DNA from: DASRHT01 sp035650355
GTDB lineage: Bacteria; Chloroflexota; Ktedonobacteria; Ktedonobacterales; Ktedonobacteraceae
Length of the DNA stretch: 64,000 bases
Assembly (NCBI GenBank): GCA_035650355.1
Contig: DASRHT010000057.1
Coordinates: 124,001-188,000, forward strand
Reading direction: 5' to 3'
Made by a program: the position numbers and the translations under genes. Position 1 is the first letter of the stretch. Every line of letters starts with the position of its first letter. The notes under the pieces were generated by a model. That model had not been told where the DNA came from. It worked only from the letters and a program-made list of their open reading frames with translations, and did no database searches. Below, piece by piece: positions 16,008 to 25,262 of this stretch.

Positions 16008-17388
16008 GCTCCACAGCCGTATTGTAAGAGATGCGCAGCAGGATGCCGACAATGATAAAGTTGGCAAAGATCGAGCTACCGCCATAGCTCAAGAACGGTA
16101 GAGGAATACCCGTTAGTGGCAAAAACTTCATATTGCCTGCTGCGATAATCAGAGCCTGAATGGCAAAAATCGAGGTCAGGCCCGCCGCTAATAGCTGGCT
16201 AAAAGTATCGGTAGCTTCTAAAGCAATGCGGAAGCCGCGATAAGTGATCAGCAGGTAGATCCCGATGATGGCAAAAAGACCTGCCAATCCCAGTTCCTCA
16301 CCAAGCGCGGTGAAGACCATATCTGATTGCACTACTGGCACAAACGTTGGGTGACCCAGCCCCAGCCCAGATCCAATAATGCCGCCACTGGAAAGAGCAA
16401 TCAGCCCTTGAACAATCTGGAGACCGGCGTTAGTGGCAAAATCCTGTTCTTTTGGCGTCCAATTTTGCCAATCGATCACGTTGAAAGTAACCACTGCAAA
16501 GCGCGCCCGAACGTAGGAAAAGATGCTATAACCGATGAAGCCAAGCACCACAAAAATGAGCAAACTGGTAATCACATAGCTCATTTTCCCGGTGCCGAGA
16601 TAGATCATGCTCAGGAAAATGCCGTAGATCAGCAGCGCCAGGCCAAGCTCGCGCACGAAGAGGAAGAGTAGTAGCGCCAATCCTAGCATCAGAGCGAGCG
16701 GGCCGAGCTGGCGGAGCGGCGGCAGACGTAGTGGACCGAGGCGCAAGTTGCCTCCCGCCAGGATATCGCGGTTCTCGCTCAGATAAGCGGCAAAGAAAAT
16801 CACGATACAAATCTTCAGCAGCTCGGAAGGCTGGAAGTTAAAGGGGCCGATGTTCAACTGGTCATGGGTTGGACTGTCGAGTCTTGTAATGTAGCGGAAT
16901 GTATTGGCGAGCGTTAAGCAGACCATCAGGATGCCGAAAAGCGCCGCCGTATACTTATAGCGCAGCAGCCAGTTGATGTTGCGCAGCGCGAAAAGGGTGC
17001 CGATGCAGATTACCATGCCCAGCAACACCCAGAGAAGCTGGCGTGAACCTAGAGCAGGATCGGGAGGCGGGAGATCGGGTCCCAGGCGCGTTGCCATCAA
17101 AACACCGATGCCACTGAGCAGGCCCACAAGCGGCAGGAGCACCTGGTCGGCTTTACGGAAGAAAATGCTGAAGAGGATATTCATACCGAACAGAGCGGCA
17201 ATCAAGCCAATCACCGGAATCAGGCCCTGGATGGTCGGCAAGTTCCTGACATTGAGCGACGATTGTGGATCGACGTTTGCCAGGAGCAACTGTGTCATTG
17301 CCAGCAGCAGGATCAAAAAAGGAATGATCAACAGTCCAAATTCTTTCCAGCGATAACCGCGAAGCCTTCCGGGAGATCGACTTACCAT
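15991..17388 (-). CDS. SEDS-family peptidoglycan glycosyltransferase (FtsW/RodA/SpoVE)
   Basis: Polytopic membrane enzyme polymerising lipid II glycan strands for division (FtsW) or elongation (RodA). The 465-residue protein has about ten or more hydrophobic helices. The conserved C-terminal half includes DQLNIGPFNFQPSELLKI, GLGLGHPTFVPVVQSD followed by GEELGLAGLF, and LTGIPLPFLSYGGSS, all SEDS signatures. The ATG at 17388 was chosen (GGAAGG nine bases upstream) over that at 17397. Association with two FHA genes mirrors the actinobacterial fhaA-fhaB-pstP-rodA-pbpA-pknAB locus, which favours a RodA-like role, but no PBP or kinase gene is present here. Confidence 0.92.
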   Translation of the reverse strand: MVSRSPGRLRGYRWKEFGLLIIPFLILLLAMTQLLLANVDPQSSLNVRNLPTIQGLIPVIGLIAALFGMNILFSIFFRKADQVLLPLVGLLSGIGVLMATRLGPDLPPPDPALGSRQLLWVLLGMVICIGTLFALRNINWLLRYKYTAALFGILMVCLTLANTFRYITRLDSPTHDQLNIGPFNFQPSELLKICIVIFFAAYLSENRDILAGGNLRLGPLRLPPLRQLGPLALMLGLALLLFLFVRELGLALLIYGIFLSMIYLGTGKMSYVITSLLIFVVLGFIGYSIFSYVRARFAVVTFNVIDWQNWTPKEQDFATNAGLQIVQGLIALSSGGIIGSGLGLGHPTFVPVVQSDMVFTALGEELGLAGLFAIIGIYLLITYRGFRIALEATDTFSQLLAAGLTSIFAIQALIIAAGNMKFLPLTGIPLPFLSYGGSSIFANFIIVGILLRISYNTAVERDGTT

Positions 17389-17434
17389 CTCTATCATCCT
17401 TCCTAAAAAGCGACTTTTAGAGTCGCGAATGCTA

Positions 17435-17887
17435 TTATTGAGCCAGCTTGAACTGAATGTAGCCGACGCGAATAATATCGCCCGCCTTTGCCGTCAGCGC
17501 CTCACGCGCTGGCTGATTATTTACATAGGTGCCGTTGACGCTGCCCGCATCCTGGACGTACCAGACGCCGCTGTTGTACCAGAGGCGAGAGTGCTCGCCG
17601 GAGATAAAATTATCGGTGAGCTGGATGGTATTGGTGGGGCCGCGCCCAATCGTCGTGCGTGGTTCCAGATTGAAGCTTGTGCCTGGCAGAATATTGCTGG
17701 GACCGCTATCAACCACAACGAGATGTCCGACCACCGGAGGCAGGCGACCGCCCGCATCGGCGTTTACCGCTGCCGTTTTGCGCAGATCGCGGGTAATCGC
17801 GATCACCACTTGCATCAGAAAAAGGTAGAGCAAAACGATTAACAGCAGGCGCAATATTAATAAGAAAGAATCTATTTGTAATGGCAT
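17435..17887 (-). CDS. FHA-domain membrane protein (FhaB-like)
   Basis: A 150-residue protein with one N-terminal membrane helix (about residues 7-30, SFLLILRLLLIVLLYLFLMQ) and a C-terminal forkhead-associated domain. FHA signature residues are present: TTIGRGPTNTIQL, SGEHSRLWY and GSVNGTYVNN, the phosphothreonine-binding Gly-Arg, Ser-x-x-His and Asn-Gly sets. In actinobacteria the FhaB/FipA protein recruits Ser/Thr-kinase-phosphorylated division factors. It lies between the fhaA-like and SEDS genes, 12 bases after the former, and is likely in the same operon. Confidence 0.9.
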   Translation of the reverse strand: MPLQIDSFLLILRLLLIVLLYLFLMQVVIAITRDLRKTAAVNADAGGRLPPVVGHLVVVDSGPSNILPGTSFNLEPRTTIGRGPTNTIQLTDNFISGEHSRLWYNSGVWYVQDAGSVNGTYVNNQPAREALTAKAGDIIRVGYIQFKLAQ

Positions 17888-17899
17888 AAGGCGATAGTC

Positions 17900-18772
17900 T
17901 CACCTTCTTTCAAAAACAAAATTATAGCTGCCGATAATGAAACGATCACCGTTGCGCAGAACGTGCTGGCGCATTTGTGGCGTATTATTGATCGTAATAC
18001 CGTTGGTGCTACCCAGATCAAAAATCACAAACTGTCCGTCCGCTTGAAATTTGATTTGTGCATGATAGCGAGAGACGCGTTTATCTTCCACGATAATATC
18101 ATTGCTCAGTTGCCGACCGATATTGATGATAGATTTTTCAATGCGATAGACTTGCTGGCCCCCCTGAGGCAGGCGGATGGTCAACCATGCCTGGGGGAGG
18201 GGAGGCATATTCTGCATGCTTTGCCAGTTGGGATTGCTTGGCTCGCTCACCTGGGAAGGCATGGCGGATTGTCCGGCACTGTTGGGGATACCTGGCAGTT
18301 GCTGTCCTGGCGGGAGCTGTGCGCGTAGAGCTGCGAGCTGTTCGGCGCTCAGCGCCTGGGTGGCCATAGCGCCTTCTCCGGCGGCCTGGCGGTCGGCCAG
18401 CTCAGTCTCGATGCGTACCTCGCCGGTACGCAGAGAGCTTTCGGCGTGCAGGCGTATCACTGGCATCGTTCTCAGCGTATAGTGGCGATGGCGAGCGAAA
18501 TCCACCAGATTATTTTGCCAATCACGGAGCAGCATCGTCAGGCTAGGCGCCAGTTGCTGATGATCTTTAATGCTCAGGTAAACGTCATATATATTCGGCG
18601 CGAGGCGGCGACCCTCGCCTTGCAGCAGCGTATTATCTTCCATCGCGCGTTCCAGTTTGCGCATCAGCTCGACCGGCTCTACCCGCGAAGGGAAGAGGAG
18701 CGCGAACGGCCCTTCGACCATGCGTTGGATAAATGCTTCAACTTTTGTCAGCGGGTTCTGGCGAGCTTTCAA
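17900..18772 (-). CDS. DUF3662/FHA-domain protein (FhaA-like)
   Basis: A 290-residue cytosolic protein with the DUF3662 domain at residues about 1-120 (NPLTKVEAFIQRMVEGPFALLF, then RVEPVELMRKLERAMEDN), a Gln/Pro-rich linker, and an FHA domain at about 205-285 (INIGRQLSNDIIVEDKRVSR, SRYHAQIKF, GSTNGITINN). This is the layout of mycobacterial FhaA, which binds phosphorylated MviN and regulates late peptidoglycan synthesis. The start is a TTG eight bases after AAGGAG. It follows ribF by 26 bases. The kinase supplying phospho-threonine is not in the window. Confidence 0.93.
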   Translation of the reverse strand: MKARQNPLTKVEAFIQRMVEGPFALLFPSRVEPVELMRKLERAMEDNTLLQGEGRRLAPNIYDVYLSIKDHQQLAPSLTMLLRDWQNNLVDFARHRHYTLRTMPVIRLHAESSLRTGEVRIETELADRQAAGEGAMATQALSAEQLAALRAQLPPGQQLPGIPNSAGQSAMPSQVSEPSNPNWQSMQNMPPLPQAWLTIRLPQGGQQVYRIEKSIINIGRQLSNDIIVEDKRVSRYHAQIKFQADGQFVIFDLGSTNGITINNTPQMRQHVLRNGDRFIIGSYNFVFERR

Positions 18773-18798
18773 GGCTCTCTCTCCTTAAATGTAACATG

Positions 18799-19740
18799 TT
18801 AAGTGAGAAGCTGATGCGCTTCCTGCACATCGGAGGAGATTTGCGCTTTCAGAGCATCAATGCCGGAGAAGCGCCGCTCATTCCGTAAGTGCGCGATAAA
18901 TTCGATAGAGATAAGCTTTCCGTACAGGTCAAGGTCAACGTCGAGCAAGTGTGCCTCTACCAGTCGTTCCGTCTGATTAAATGTAGGGCGTATCCCTATA
19001 TTCGCTACACCGTTATAGACGGTAAAAGCCTTGTGCGAGTCACTATCTGGCCCATCCGGCACAGAAACTCTTACTGCATATACGCCGTCGGCGGGTAAAA
19101 GTTTATGAGGATCGGGGAGCAAATTGGCGGTGGGGAAGCCGATCAGCCGCCCGCGGGCATCGCCATGTCTGACGATTCCGCTAACAATCATCGGATGCCC
19201 CAGCAGTTTATTGGCTGCGCTGATATCGCCTTCTTTTACCAGGTCGCGGATGCGTGTGCTACTGATGCGGTTGCCGGCGGCAGCTTCCAGAGAAAGAACG
19301 CGGACTTGCAGATGGTGTTTTTGCGCGTACTCTTCTAGGAAGGTGACATCGCCCATACGGTTGCGACCAAGACTAAAGTTTTTGCCCACCACCAGGCCGC
19401 GGATAGTAAAGTTTGCGAGCAGGCTATCCATAAAAGCTTCCGCGCTCATCGCGATGACTTCCGGCGTAAATTTGATAACAATCGCATCGTGAACATTGCC
19501 ATGCTGTGCTGCTAGTGTCAGTTTCTCTTCAAGCGTCGTCAAATAGCGAACATAGATATCTGGGCGCAGTACCATGAGGGTGTGAGGTGAGAATGTGAGT
19601 ATGACGGGTTTACTCTGCAAATCCTGCGCCATTGAATTAAGTTCGTGCAGCAGACGCTGGTGCCCTATATGGATGCCATCAAAGTTCCCGATAGTGATGA
19701 CGATAGGTTCATTGGCTGTTATGGTTGTTGTGTATTCCAT
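18799..19740 (-). CDS. ribF: Bifunctional riboflavin kinase/FAD synthetase
   Basis: Makes FMN and then FAD from riboflavin. The 313-residue protein has the N-terminal adenylyltransferase domain with ITIGNFDGIHIGHQRLL (residues about 16-32, HxGH nucleotidyltransferase motif) and NRISSTRIRDLVKEGD, and the C-terminal flavokinase domain with GDARGRLIGFPTANL (PTAN motif) and YNGVANIGIRPTF. It is normal length. The gene normally follows truB in this cluster; here the two are separated by an Rpn-like fragment on the opposite strand. Confidence 0.96.
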   Translation of the reverse strand: MEYTTTITANEPIVITIGNFDGIHIGHQRLLHELNSMAQDLQSKPVILTFSPHTLMVLRPDIYVRYLTTLEEKLTLAAQHGNVHDAIVIKFTPEVIAMSAEAFMDSLLANFTIRGLVVGKNFSLGRNRMGDVTFLEEYAQKHHLQVRVLSLEAAAGNRISSTRIRDLVKEGDISAANKLLGHPMIVSGIVRHGDARGRLIGFPTANLLPDPHKLLPADGVYAVRVSVPDGPDSDSHKAFTVYNGVANIGIRPTFNQTERLVEAHLLDVDLDLYGKLISIEFIAHLRNERRFSGIDALKAQISSDVQEAHQLLT

Positions 19741-19929
19741 AGTTGATATTAGACATACTCCCTGGCATCTTGTTGCTGGAGATACTGATACGTTCTTACT
19801 ACTCTCTCGCTTATACTATCACAGGTCATGTGTGCTAGCAACTGTGTTTGCCGAAGGCTCATATTACCTCTTGTAAGGAGAAGGGAGGACATGGTATGAT
19901 GAGAACACATGTGGATAGAGGGGTATGAT

Positions 19930-20301
19930 ATGGGAAAAACACAACGAACAAAACGCACAAAACAGCCGCAAGGCTATGATTCAAGCCTCAAGGACCTGAT
20001 AGAGCAGCAAGCGCCCGCAATCTTGCCGGTGCTCCTCCCTGGAGTCGTGTACGAAGGCACGATTAGCGTCGATCTGATCAGATCGACCATGCGTGGAGAT
20101 AAAGTCTATAAAGTGACCTATCAGGCAGAAGAGCACATTCTCCATCTGGAATTCGAGTCGGGAGTGGATAGCGAAATGACCTCACGCTTGCTGGCCTATA
20201 ACTCGATGCTCTATCGCGATCACCGGCTCGTGGAACAGGCGGTGACTGCGCCCGATGAGGCAACGGCTCGCTGGCTGCTGCTTGGCCCACCGACGGCTTG
20301 A
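19930..20301 (+). pseudogene. Truncated Rpn/YhgA-like PD-(D/E)XK nuclease (transposase-related) fragment
   Basis: The 123-residue reading frame matches only the N-terminal part of recombination-promoting nuclease (Rpn)-type proteins: YDSSLKDLIEQQAPAILPVL, then DKVYKVTYQAEEHILHLEFE (containing the LEFE part of the nuclease core) and MTSRLLAYNSMLYRDH. After that the usual continuation is missing and the frame ends within about 25 residues, so I read it as a remnant of a roughly 300-residue gene. It starts at the ATG at 19930 (AGAGGGG six bases upstream). It lies on the opposite strand to its neighbours and interrupts truB-ribF. Confidence 0.6.
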
Positions 20302-20347
20302 GGCAATCACTTCCTGTTCAATTGTGATCTCGAAGAGGTGTTGAGAG

Positions 20348-21250
20348 TCAGTCGAGATGCTGGCTAAAAACTTTTTTCGGCTGCCAGACCTGTTCTGCGG
20401 CATTCCAGGTGGCGATGGCGAGAAAATGGCCGGCAGCGTCATAGACGCGGGCCAGTTCTGTCGGTGGCTGAGCAGTTTGGGCGTAGCGGAACGTGTTGCC
20501 ATGAAGGACGTGCTCGGTTGTGGCGGCATCTAGCTGGAGGGCCGGATAGTGTTGCAGCACGCTATCGGGAGGAGTCAGGAGTGTGCTAACCGTTCCCTGC
20601 TCAACGGCGGCTGCCAGTTGCTCAAGGGTGATGCTTTCTGAAAGGAAGAATGGACCGCTGCGGGTGCGGATCAGAGCGGCGAGATGCGCTCCGCACTCCA
20701 GATGCTCGCCGAGATCGTAGGCCAGGGAGCGGATGTATGTTCCCTTGCTGCATGCAATCTCAAGCGTAAGCCTGGGCGGATTCCACGCCAGGATCTGGAT
20801 CTGATGGATCGTAATGGGGCGCGGCTCCAGCGTGACCTCTTCGCCGGAGCGAACGCGTTTGTAAGCGGGCTGGCCCTGGAGCTTGATCGCGGAGTAGCGC
20901 GGCGGCAACTGCATCTGTGGCCCCAGGAAATGCGGCAACGCCTGCTCGATCTGTGCAAGCGCAAGGCCCATAGGCTCGGTGGTGCGGACGACTGAGCCTT
21001 CTGCGTCGTAGGTATCGGTCACAATGCCAAAAAGGATCTCAGCCTGATAGATTTTGCCGCTTTCACTCAGATACTCAGCCACGCGGGTCCCCTGACCGAC
21101 GCAGATTGGGAGAACGCCGCAGGCGGCGGGGTCGAGCGTCCCGGCATGGCCGACGCGCTTTTGCTTGAGCAGCCTGCGGACGCGGGCCACCACATCGTGC
21201 GACGTCATGCCGGTAGCTTTATTGATATTGAGAATGCCATCCATTACCAC
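20348..21250 (-). CDS. truB: tRNA pseudouridine(55) synthase
   Basis: Makes pseudouridine 55 in the T-loop of tRNAs. The 300-residue protein starts MVMDGILNINKATGMTSHDV and has the catalytic-aspartate motif GHAGTLDPAACGVL (residues about 36-49) and CSKGTYIRSLAYDLG. The C-terminal PUA-like extension is present. The start appears to be the GTG at 21250 with AAGGA about nine bases upstream; an ATG two codons later is the alternative. It starts 5 bases after the nrnA stop and ends the translation cluster. Confidence 0.95.
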   Translation of the reverse strand: MVMDGILNINKATGMTSHDVVARVRRLLKQKRVGHAGTLDPAACGVLPICVGQGTRVAEYLSESGKIYQAEILFGIVTDTYDAEGSVVRTTEPMGLALAQIEQALPHFLGPQMQLPPRYSAIKLQGQPAYKRVRSGEEVTLEPRPITIHQIQILAWNPPRLTLEIACSKGTYIRSLAYDLGEHLECGAHLAALIRTRSGPFFLSESITLEQLAAAVEQGTVSTLLTPPDSVLQHYPALQLDAATTEHVLHGNTFRYAQTAQPPTELARVYDAAGHFLAIATWNAAEQVWQPKKVFSQHLD

Positions 21251-21254
21251 AGGC

Positions 21255-22283
21255 TCAGATCCTTTGCAGTTCTTGCTCCAACTCTGCTACAATCATTGCC
21301 ATTGCCTCTAGCAGGGGTTGATGAATGGTAGCGCCTGCCGCTCGCGCGTGGCCGCCCCCGCCGAAGCGCATGCAGAATTCTGCGACGTTGTAAGGGGCCA
21401 TGCTACGCATGCTCAGACGCGTCACGCCAGGCTCGTTATAGCTTTTGAAAAAGGCTGCTACCTGCACGCCCTCAATATCGCGCAGCATGCCAGAGGAATT
21501 CTCATCCATCTCCGCAAGCGCGCCTGCGGCGGCCAGCGTTTCCTCCGTGGCATATGACCAGATGAGGCGGCCTCCACAGGATGTGCGCGCGTTGGCGATT
21601 ACCGCGGCCTGGAAACGCGCTTGAGCCAGCGGACGAGTGCGGAAGAGCGGCTTGACGATTGTCTCCGCTACAGCTCCTGCACGCAAAAGACAGGCTCCGA
21701 CCTCCATTGTGCGTGGGGTGGTGCTGGTATATTGGAAGGAAGCGGTATCGGTAATGATGCCGGTAAGAAGGCACATGGCGGCCTCTTGACTGAGCGGCAG
21801 CTCTGCCTGTTGCTGGAAAAGTGTCAGCAGCTCGCCGGTCGCGGCGGCGGTGGGATCGATAATATTGACCTGTCCGCAGCCCTCGCTGCTGATGTGATGA
21901 TCGATATTGAGAATGGTTGCGCGGTCAAGAAACGCTTTGTGCTGCTCGTAGAGAGAGCCGAAGCGGGTCAGCTCGCCCGCGTCCAGAGCGATTATCAGGT
22001 CGAAGTTCTCGTCGCCCAGCGTATTTTGTAGCAACTCTATGCCTGGCAAGAAGGCAAACGATCTGGGCGCGGGATCGGCGCACGCGGGGACGCATAGTTT
22101 GCCGAGGGCGCGCAGAATGTGAGTAAAGCCGAGCGCCGAGCCCAGGCAGTCGCCATCTGGATGCTCATGAGCGAGCAGGGCGATGCGCCGGGCTGGCTCG
22201 ATCAGGGCCATTGCCTGCTGCACCAGGCCAGGGTCGAGTTGAGCGTTCAGTGAGGCAGTATTATCATCTCTTGTTGTATTCAT
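21255..22283 (-). CDS. nrnA: DHH-family oligoribonuclease / pAp phosphatase (NrnA type)
   Basis: Degrades nano-RNAs and dephosphorylates 3'-phosphoadenosine 5'-phosphate. The 342-residue protein has the DHH-domain metal ligands in ALLAHEHPDGDCLGSALG (residues about 34-51), ALDAGELTRFG and LNIDHHIS, and the DHHA1 domain GGGGHARAAGATI near the C-terminus. Its ATG overlaps the rbfA stop (ATGA), so it is translated coupled to rbfA. The order rbfA-nrnA-truB is widespread in Gram-positive-type clusters. Confidence 0.94.
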   Translation of the reverse strand: MNTTRDDNTASLNAQLDPGLVQQAMALIEPARRIALLAHEHPDGDCLGSALGFTHILRALGKLCVPACADPAPRSFAFLPGIELLQNTLGDENFDLIIALDAGELTRFGSLYEQHKAFLDRATILNIDHHISSEGCGQVNIIDPTAAATGELLTLFQQQAELPLSQEAAMCLLTGIITDTASFQYTSTTPRTMEVGACLLRAGAVAETIVKPLFRTRPLAQARFQAAVIANARTSCGGRLIWSYATEETLAAAGALAEMDENSSGMLRDIEGVQVAAFFKSYNEPGVTRLSMRSMAPYNVAEFCMRFGGGGHARAAGATIHQPLLEAMAMIVAELEQELQRI

Positions 22284-22660
22284 TCGGCCTCTGCCTGGGA
22301 TGCTTTCGCGTTCTCTTCCTGTTCAACCTGGCGGATCAGGTCGAGAATGCGTGCCCCTTCTTCTATTGATGTATCCAGTTTGAACGTAATTTCTGGCATA
22401 TAGCGCAGGACGAGCCGGGAAGCCAGTTCGTGACGTAAAAAGCCTGCGGCGTGTTTCAGCGCCTTGATCGTCTCAACCTGCTCCTCCTCCGTTCCCATAA
22501 CGCTAACGAAGACCTTCGCGTGTCGCAGGTCACCGCTGACCTCGACATGGGTGATGCTGGCGAAACCGACGCGTGGATCTTTGATCCGCGTGCGCAGCAG
22601 ATCGCTTAGTTCGACCGCGATCAATTCTGCCAGTTTCTCTTGCCTGTGTGGATGTGGCAT
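22280..22660 (-). CDS. rbfA: Ribosome-binding factor A
   Basis: Assists late maturation of the 30S subunit and the 5' end of 16S rRNA. The product is 126 residues from the ATG at 22660, chosen because AAGGGGA lies nine bases upstream; the frame is open 17 codons further but without a ribosome site. Family segments: ELSDLLRTRIKDPRVGFASI, GDLRHAKVFVSVMG and RHELASRLVLRYMPEITFKL. The C-terminus is Glu/Ala-rich. It follows infB with a 90-base gap containing a hairpin. Confidence 0.95.
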   Translation of the reverse strand: MPHPHRQEKLAELIAVELSDLLRTRIKDPRVGFASITHVEVSGDLRHAKVFVSVMGTEEEQVETIKALKHAAGFLRHELASRLVLRYMPEITFKLDTSIEEGARILDLIRQVEQEENAKASQAEAE

Positions 22661-22691
22661 AGCTTGATTCCCCTTCCCCGCTGAGACACAA

Positions 22692-22729
22692 TTCCCATAG
22701 CGCGCTGCCAACGACAGACGCTATGGGAA
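22692..22729. terminator. Hairpin between infB and rbfA
   Basis: Arms TTCCCATAGCG (22692-22702) and CGCTATGGGAA (22719-22729) pair perfectly with a 16-base loop. An outer GACAC/GTGTC pair (22685-22689/22731-22735) extends it with a small internal loop. No T-run follows on the minus strand, so it may be an RNA processing or partial-attenuation hairpin rather than a full terminator. Confidence 0.5.
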
Positions 22730-22749
22730 GGTGTCGCTGTTATTGTGCG

Positions 22750-25200
22750 TTAAGCCCCTGGCTTAACTCGTTCCTGTGCGAACGCTTCGATAATATCGCC
22801 GACCTGCACTTCGGAGAAATCCTCAAAGACGATACCACATTCGTAGCCGGTAGCCACCTCACGCACATCGTCTTTGCCACGGCGTAGGGACTCGATCATG
22901 CCTTCGTAGACCTTCGTGGTACCGCGCATCACGCGAGCTTGCGAGGAGCGCGTAATCTTGCCATCGGTCACGCGGCATCCGGCAATAACCGTATTTTTAC
23001 CGGCTTTAAAGGTCTGAAGGACCTCGGCGTGGCCTTCAACCACCTCGCGGTAGGTTGGCTCCAGCATACCGACCAGGGCGGCCTGGATATCGTCGATCAG
23101 TTTATAGATCACATTGTAGTAGCGAATATCAACGCCCTCTTTTTGTGCCACGCGCTGGGCTGCTCCATCGGCTTTGACATTAAAGCCAATCACGACCGCG
23201 CCGGAGGCAGCGGCTAGATGGACATCGGTTTCGTTGATGTTGCCGATGCCTTCATGGATCAGGCGCACCTTCAAGTTCTCTTCGCCTACCTTCGAGAGCG
23301 CATTCTTCAGCGCCTCGGCGGAGCCTTGCACGTCACACTTGAGGACGATATTTAATTCTTTGACCTTACCCTCCTGCATCTGCATATAGAGAGTATCGAG
23401 GCTGACCTGGCCGAGCGGCATCAGCTCGTCGCGGCGCTTCTCGGCTTCCTGATGTGCATGCTGCTTGGCGGTACGCTCATCAGCAGTGACTTCCAGATGG
23501 TCGCCAGCCTGTGGAACCTCTGGCAGGCCAATAATGCTGACCGGTGTGCTTGGCGGGGCCTTCTGGATGCGTTTGCCGCGGTCGTTGAACATGGCGCGCA
23601 CTTTGCCGGAGATGGCTCCTACCACAATATTGTCGCCCATCTTGAGCGTTCCCTGCTGCACAAGGACTGTCGCGGTCGGGCCGCTATTCTTCTCCAGGCG
23701 TGCCTCGATGATCACGCCGGTGGCGGCGCGATTGGGATTGGCTTTGATGTCCTGTACTTCGGCGACCAGCAAGATGTAGTCCAGCAATTCGTCGATGCCG
23801 GTGCCTTTGCGGGCGGAAACGGGCACGCAGACGATATCGCCGCCGTATTCCTCGATCACGACGTCTATCTCAGCCAGTTGTTGTTTGACGCGATCAGGGT
23901 TGGCATTCGCTTTATCAATTTTGTTGAGCGCGATAATAATCGGCACCTGGGCGGCCCGTGCGTGGTCGATAGCCTCACGCGTCTGCGGCATAACCCCATC
24001 ATCGGCGGCGACGACGATAATCGCGATATGCGTTACCTGGGCACCACGGGCGCGCATGGCTGTAAAAGCTTCGTGGCCCGGCGTATCCAGGAAGGTGATT
24101 TTCTTGCCGTTGACCTCGACCTGGTAGGCGCCGATGTGCTGGGTGATACCGCCGGCTTCGCCCGCGGCAACCTTTGTTTTACGAATAACGTCGAGCAGCG
24201 AGGTTTTCCCGTGATCAACGTGTCCCATGATCGTCACGACCGGCGGGATAGTGACCATATCGCGCTCATCTTCAGCGACTGAAGCCTTTTTCCCCTGCAC
24301 CGCCGGCGCCTGAGTTGCGGCAATCGAGCTAGGCTCAAAGCCAAGATCGCGGGCGATGGTCGCAGCTTTTTCGTAATCAACCACCTCGTTAATATTGGCA
24401 AAGATGCCATGCTTAATCAGATTGCGGATCACCTCATTGGGAGTTGCCTGCAATAGTTCTGCCAGATCTTTCACCATAATCTGTGGCGGAATCGAAACGG
24501 GCCCGGTTGGTTTTTCCCTGGTCGCGGCTGCCCGGCGTTCCTGTGAGCTACGCGTAGAGGAGCCGGAGCGCTCGGGTTTGCGCGTGCCGGGGCGCGCGCT
24601 CCCTGGACGTGAAGGGCCGGACGGACGTGCATGCCCTGTATGGCTCGGATGGCCTGTATGACCGGCGGGACGCGTATCTGGGCGAGGGCCGCGCTCGGCT
24701 GGCCCGGTCCTTGATCGGTTGGGCGCTGATGGCGCGGCGTTGGGCGCTCCGGGCCGTGGTCGATACTGTGTAGAACGGCCTTCGTTTGTATGCGCCGGGC
24801 GCTGTGCTCCGCCAGGGCCGCCGGGTGTGCGCGGAGGTCCACCTCCGTTGCGCTGAGGCGGTGCGGAACCCCCGTGCTGCGGCGCTGATGCCGAGCCATT
24901 GCCGTGCTGGGCTGGGGGACCGCCTGGGCGTGTAGCCGGTGTATGTTGTTGTGTATGTGGCGGGCGCGCAGGAGCGGCGGGAGCGGAAGAGTTCATAACA
25001 ACGTTCTCGTTCCCATGCTGATTGCGCGCTGCTGCTGCCCCCTGGGTAGTGGAAGGTGAACGACGCCGAGCCGCTGGCTTTTTCTCCTGATCCTGGCTGC
25101 CCGTTGTGGTGCTCTCTGGTTTTGAGCGGGCGGTAGTTCTGGACTTCGTCGTATTTTTGGCCTGCTCAGTGGCATCTGGAAGTTCAGATGTGTCTCTCAT
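22750..25200 (-). CDS. infB: Translation initiation factor IF-2
   Basis: GTPase delivering initiator tRNA to the 30S subunit. The protein has 816 residues. Residues 1 to about 235 are a Pro/Gly/Arg/Ser/Thr/His-rich disordered extension. The IF2_N module follows (IMVKDLAELLQATPNEVIRN), then the GTPase domain with GHVDHGKTSLLD (near 324), DTPGHEAF and NKIDK, and the IF-2-specific C-terminal domains (VKCDVQGSAEALKNAL-like region, GYECGIVFEDFSEVQVGD). AAGGGAG lies eight bases before the ATG. It is separated from ylxR by 578 bases with a terminator, which is unusual for this cluster. Confidence 0.97.
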   Translation of the reverse strand: MRDTSELPDATEQAKNTTKSRTTARSKPESTTTGSQDQEKKPAARRRSPSTTQGAAAARNQHGNENVVMNSSAPAAPARPPHTQQHTPATRPGGPPAQHGNGSASAPQHGGSAPPQRNGGGPPRTPGGPGGAQRPAHTNEGRSTQYRPRPGAPNAAPSAPNRSRTGPAERGPRPDTRPAGHTGHPSHTGHARPSGPSRPGSARPGTRKPERSGSSTRSSQERRAAATREKPTGPVSIPPQIMVKDLAELLQATPNEVIRNLIKHGIFANINEVVDYEKAATIARDLGFEPSSIAATQAPAVQGKKASVAEDERDMVTIPPVVTIMGHVDHGKTSLLDVIRKTKVAAGEAGGITQHIGAYQVEVNGKKITFLDTPGHEAFTAMRARGAQVTHIAIIVVAADDGVMPQTREAIDHARAAQVPIIIALNKIDKANANPDRVKQQLAEIDVVIEEYGGDIVCVPVSARKGTGIDELLDYILLVAEVQDIKANPNRAATGVIIEARLEKNSGPTATVLVQQGTLKMGDNIVVGAISGKVRAMFNDRGKRIQKAPPSTPVSIIGLPEVPQAGDHLEVTADERTAKQHAHQEAEKRRDELMPLGQVSLDTLYMQMQEGKVKELNIVLKCDVQGSAEALKNALSKVGEENLKVRLIHEGIGNINETDVHLAAASGAVVIGFNVKADGAAQRVAQKEGVDIRYYNVIYKLIDDIQAALVGMLEPTYREVVEGHAEVLQTFKAGKNTVIAGCRVTDGKITRSSQARVMRGTTKVYEGMIESLRRGKDDVREVATGYECGIVFEDFSEVQVGDIIEAFAQERVKPGA

Positions 25201-25262
25201 GAAGAAGACTCCCTTCTATCAAATGATGCGCCACAAGTGGCGACGGAAATCTCTCTTCACAG

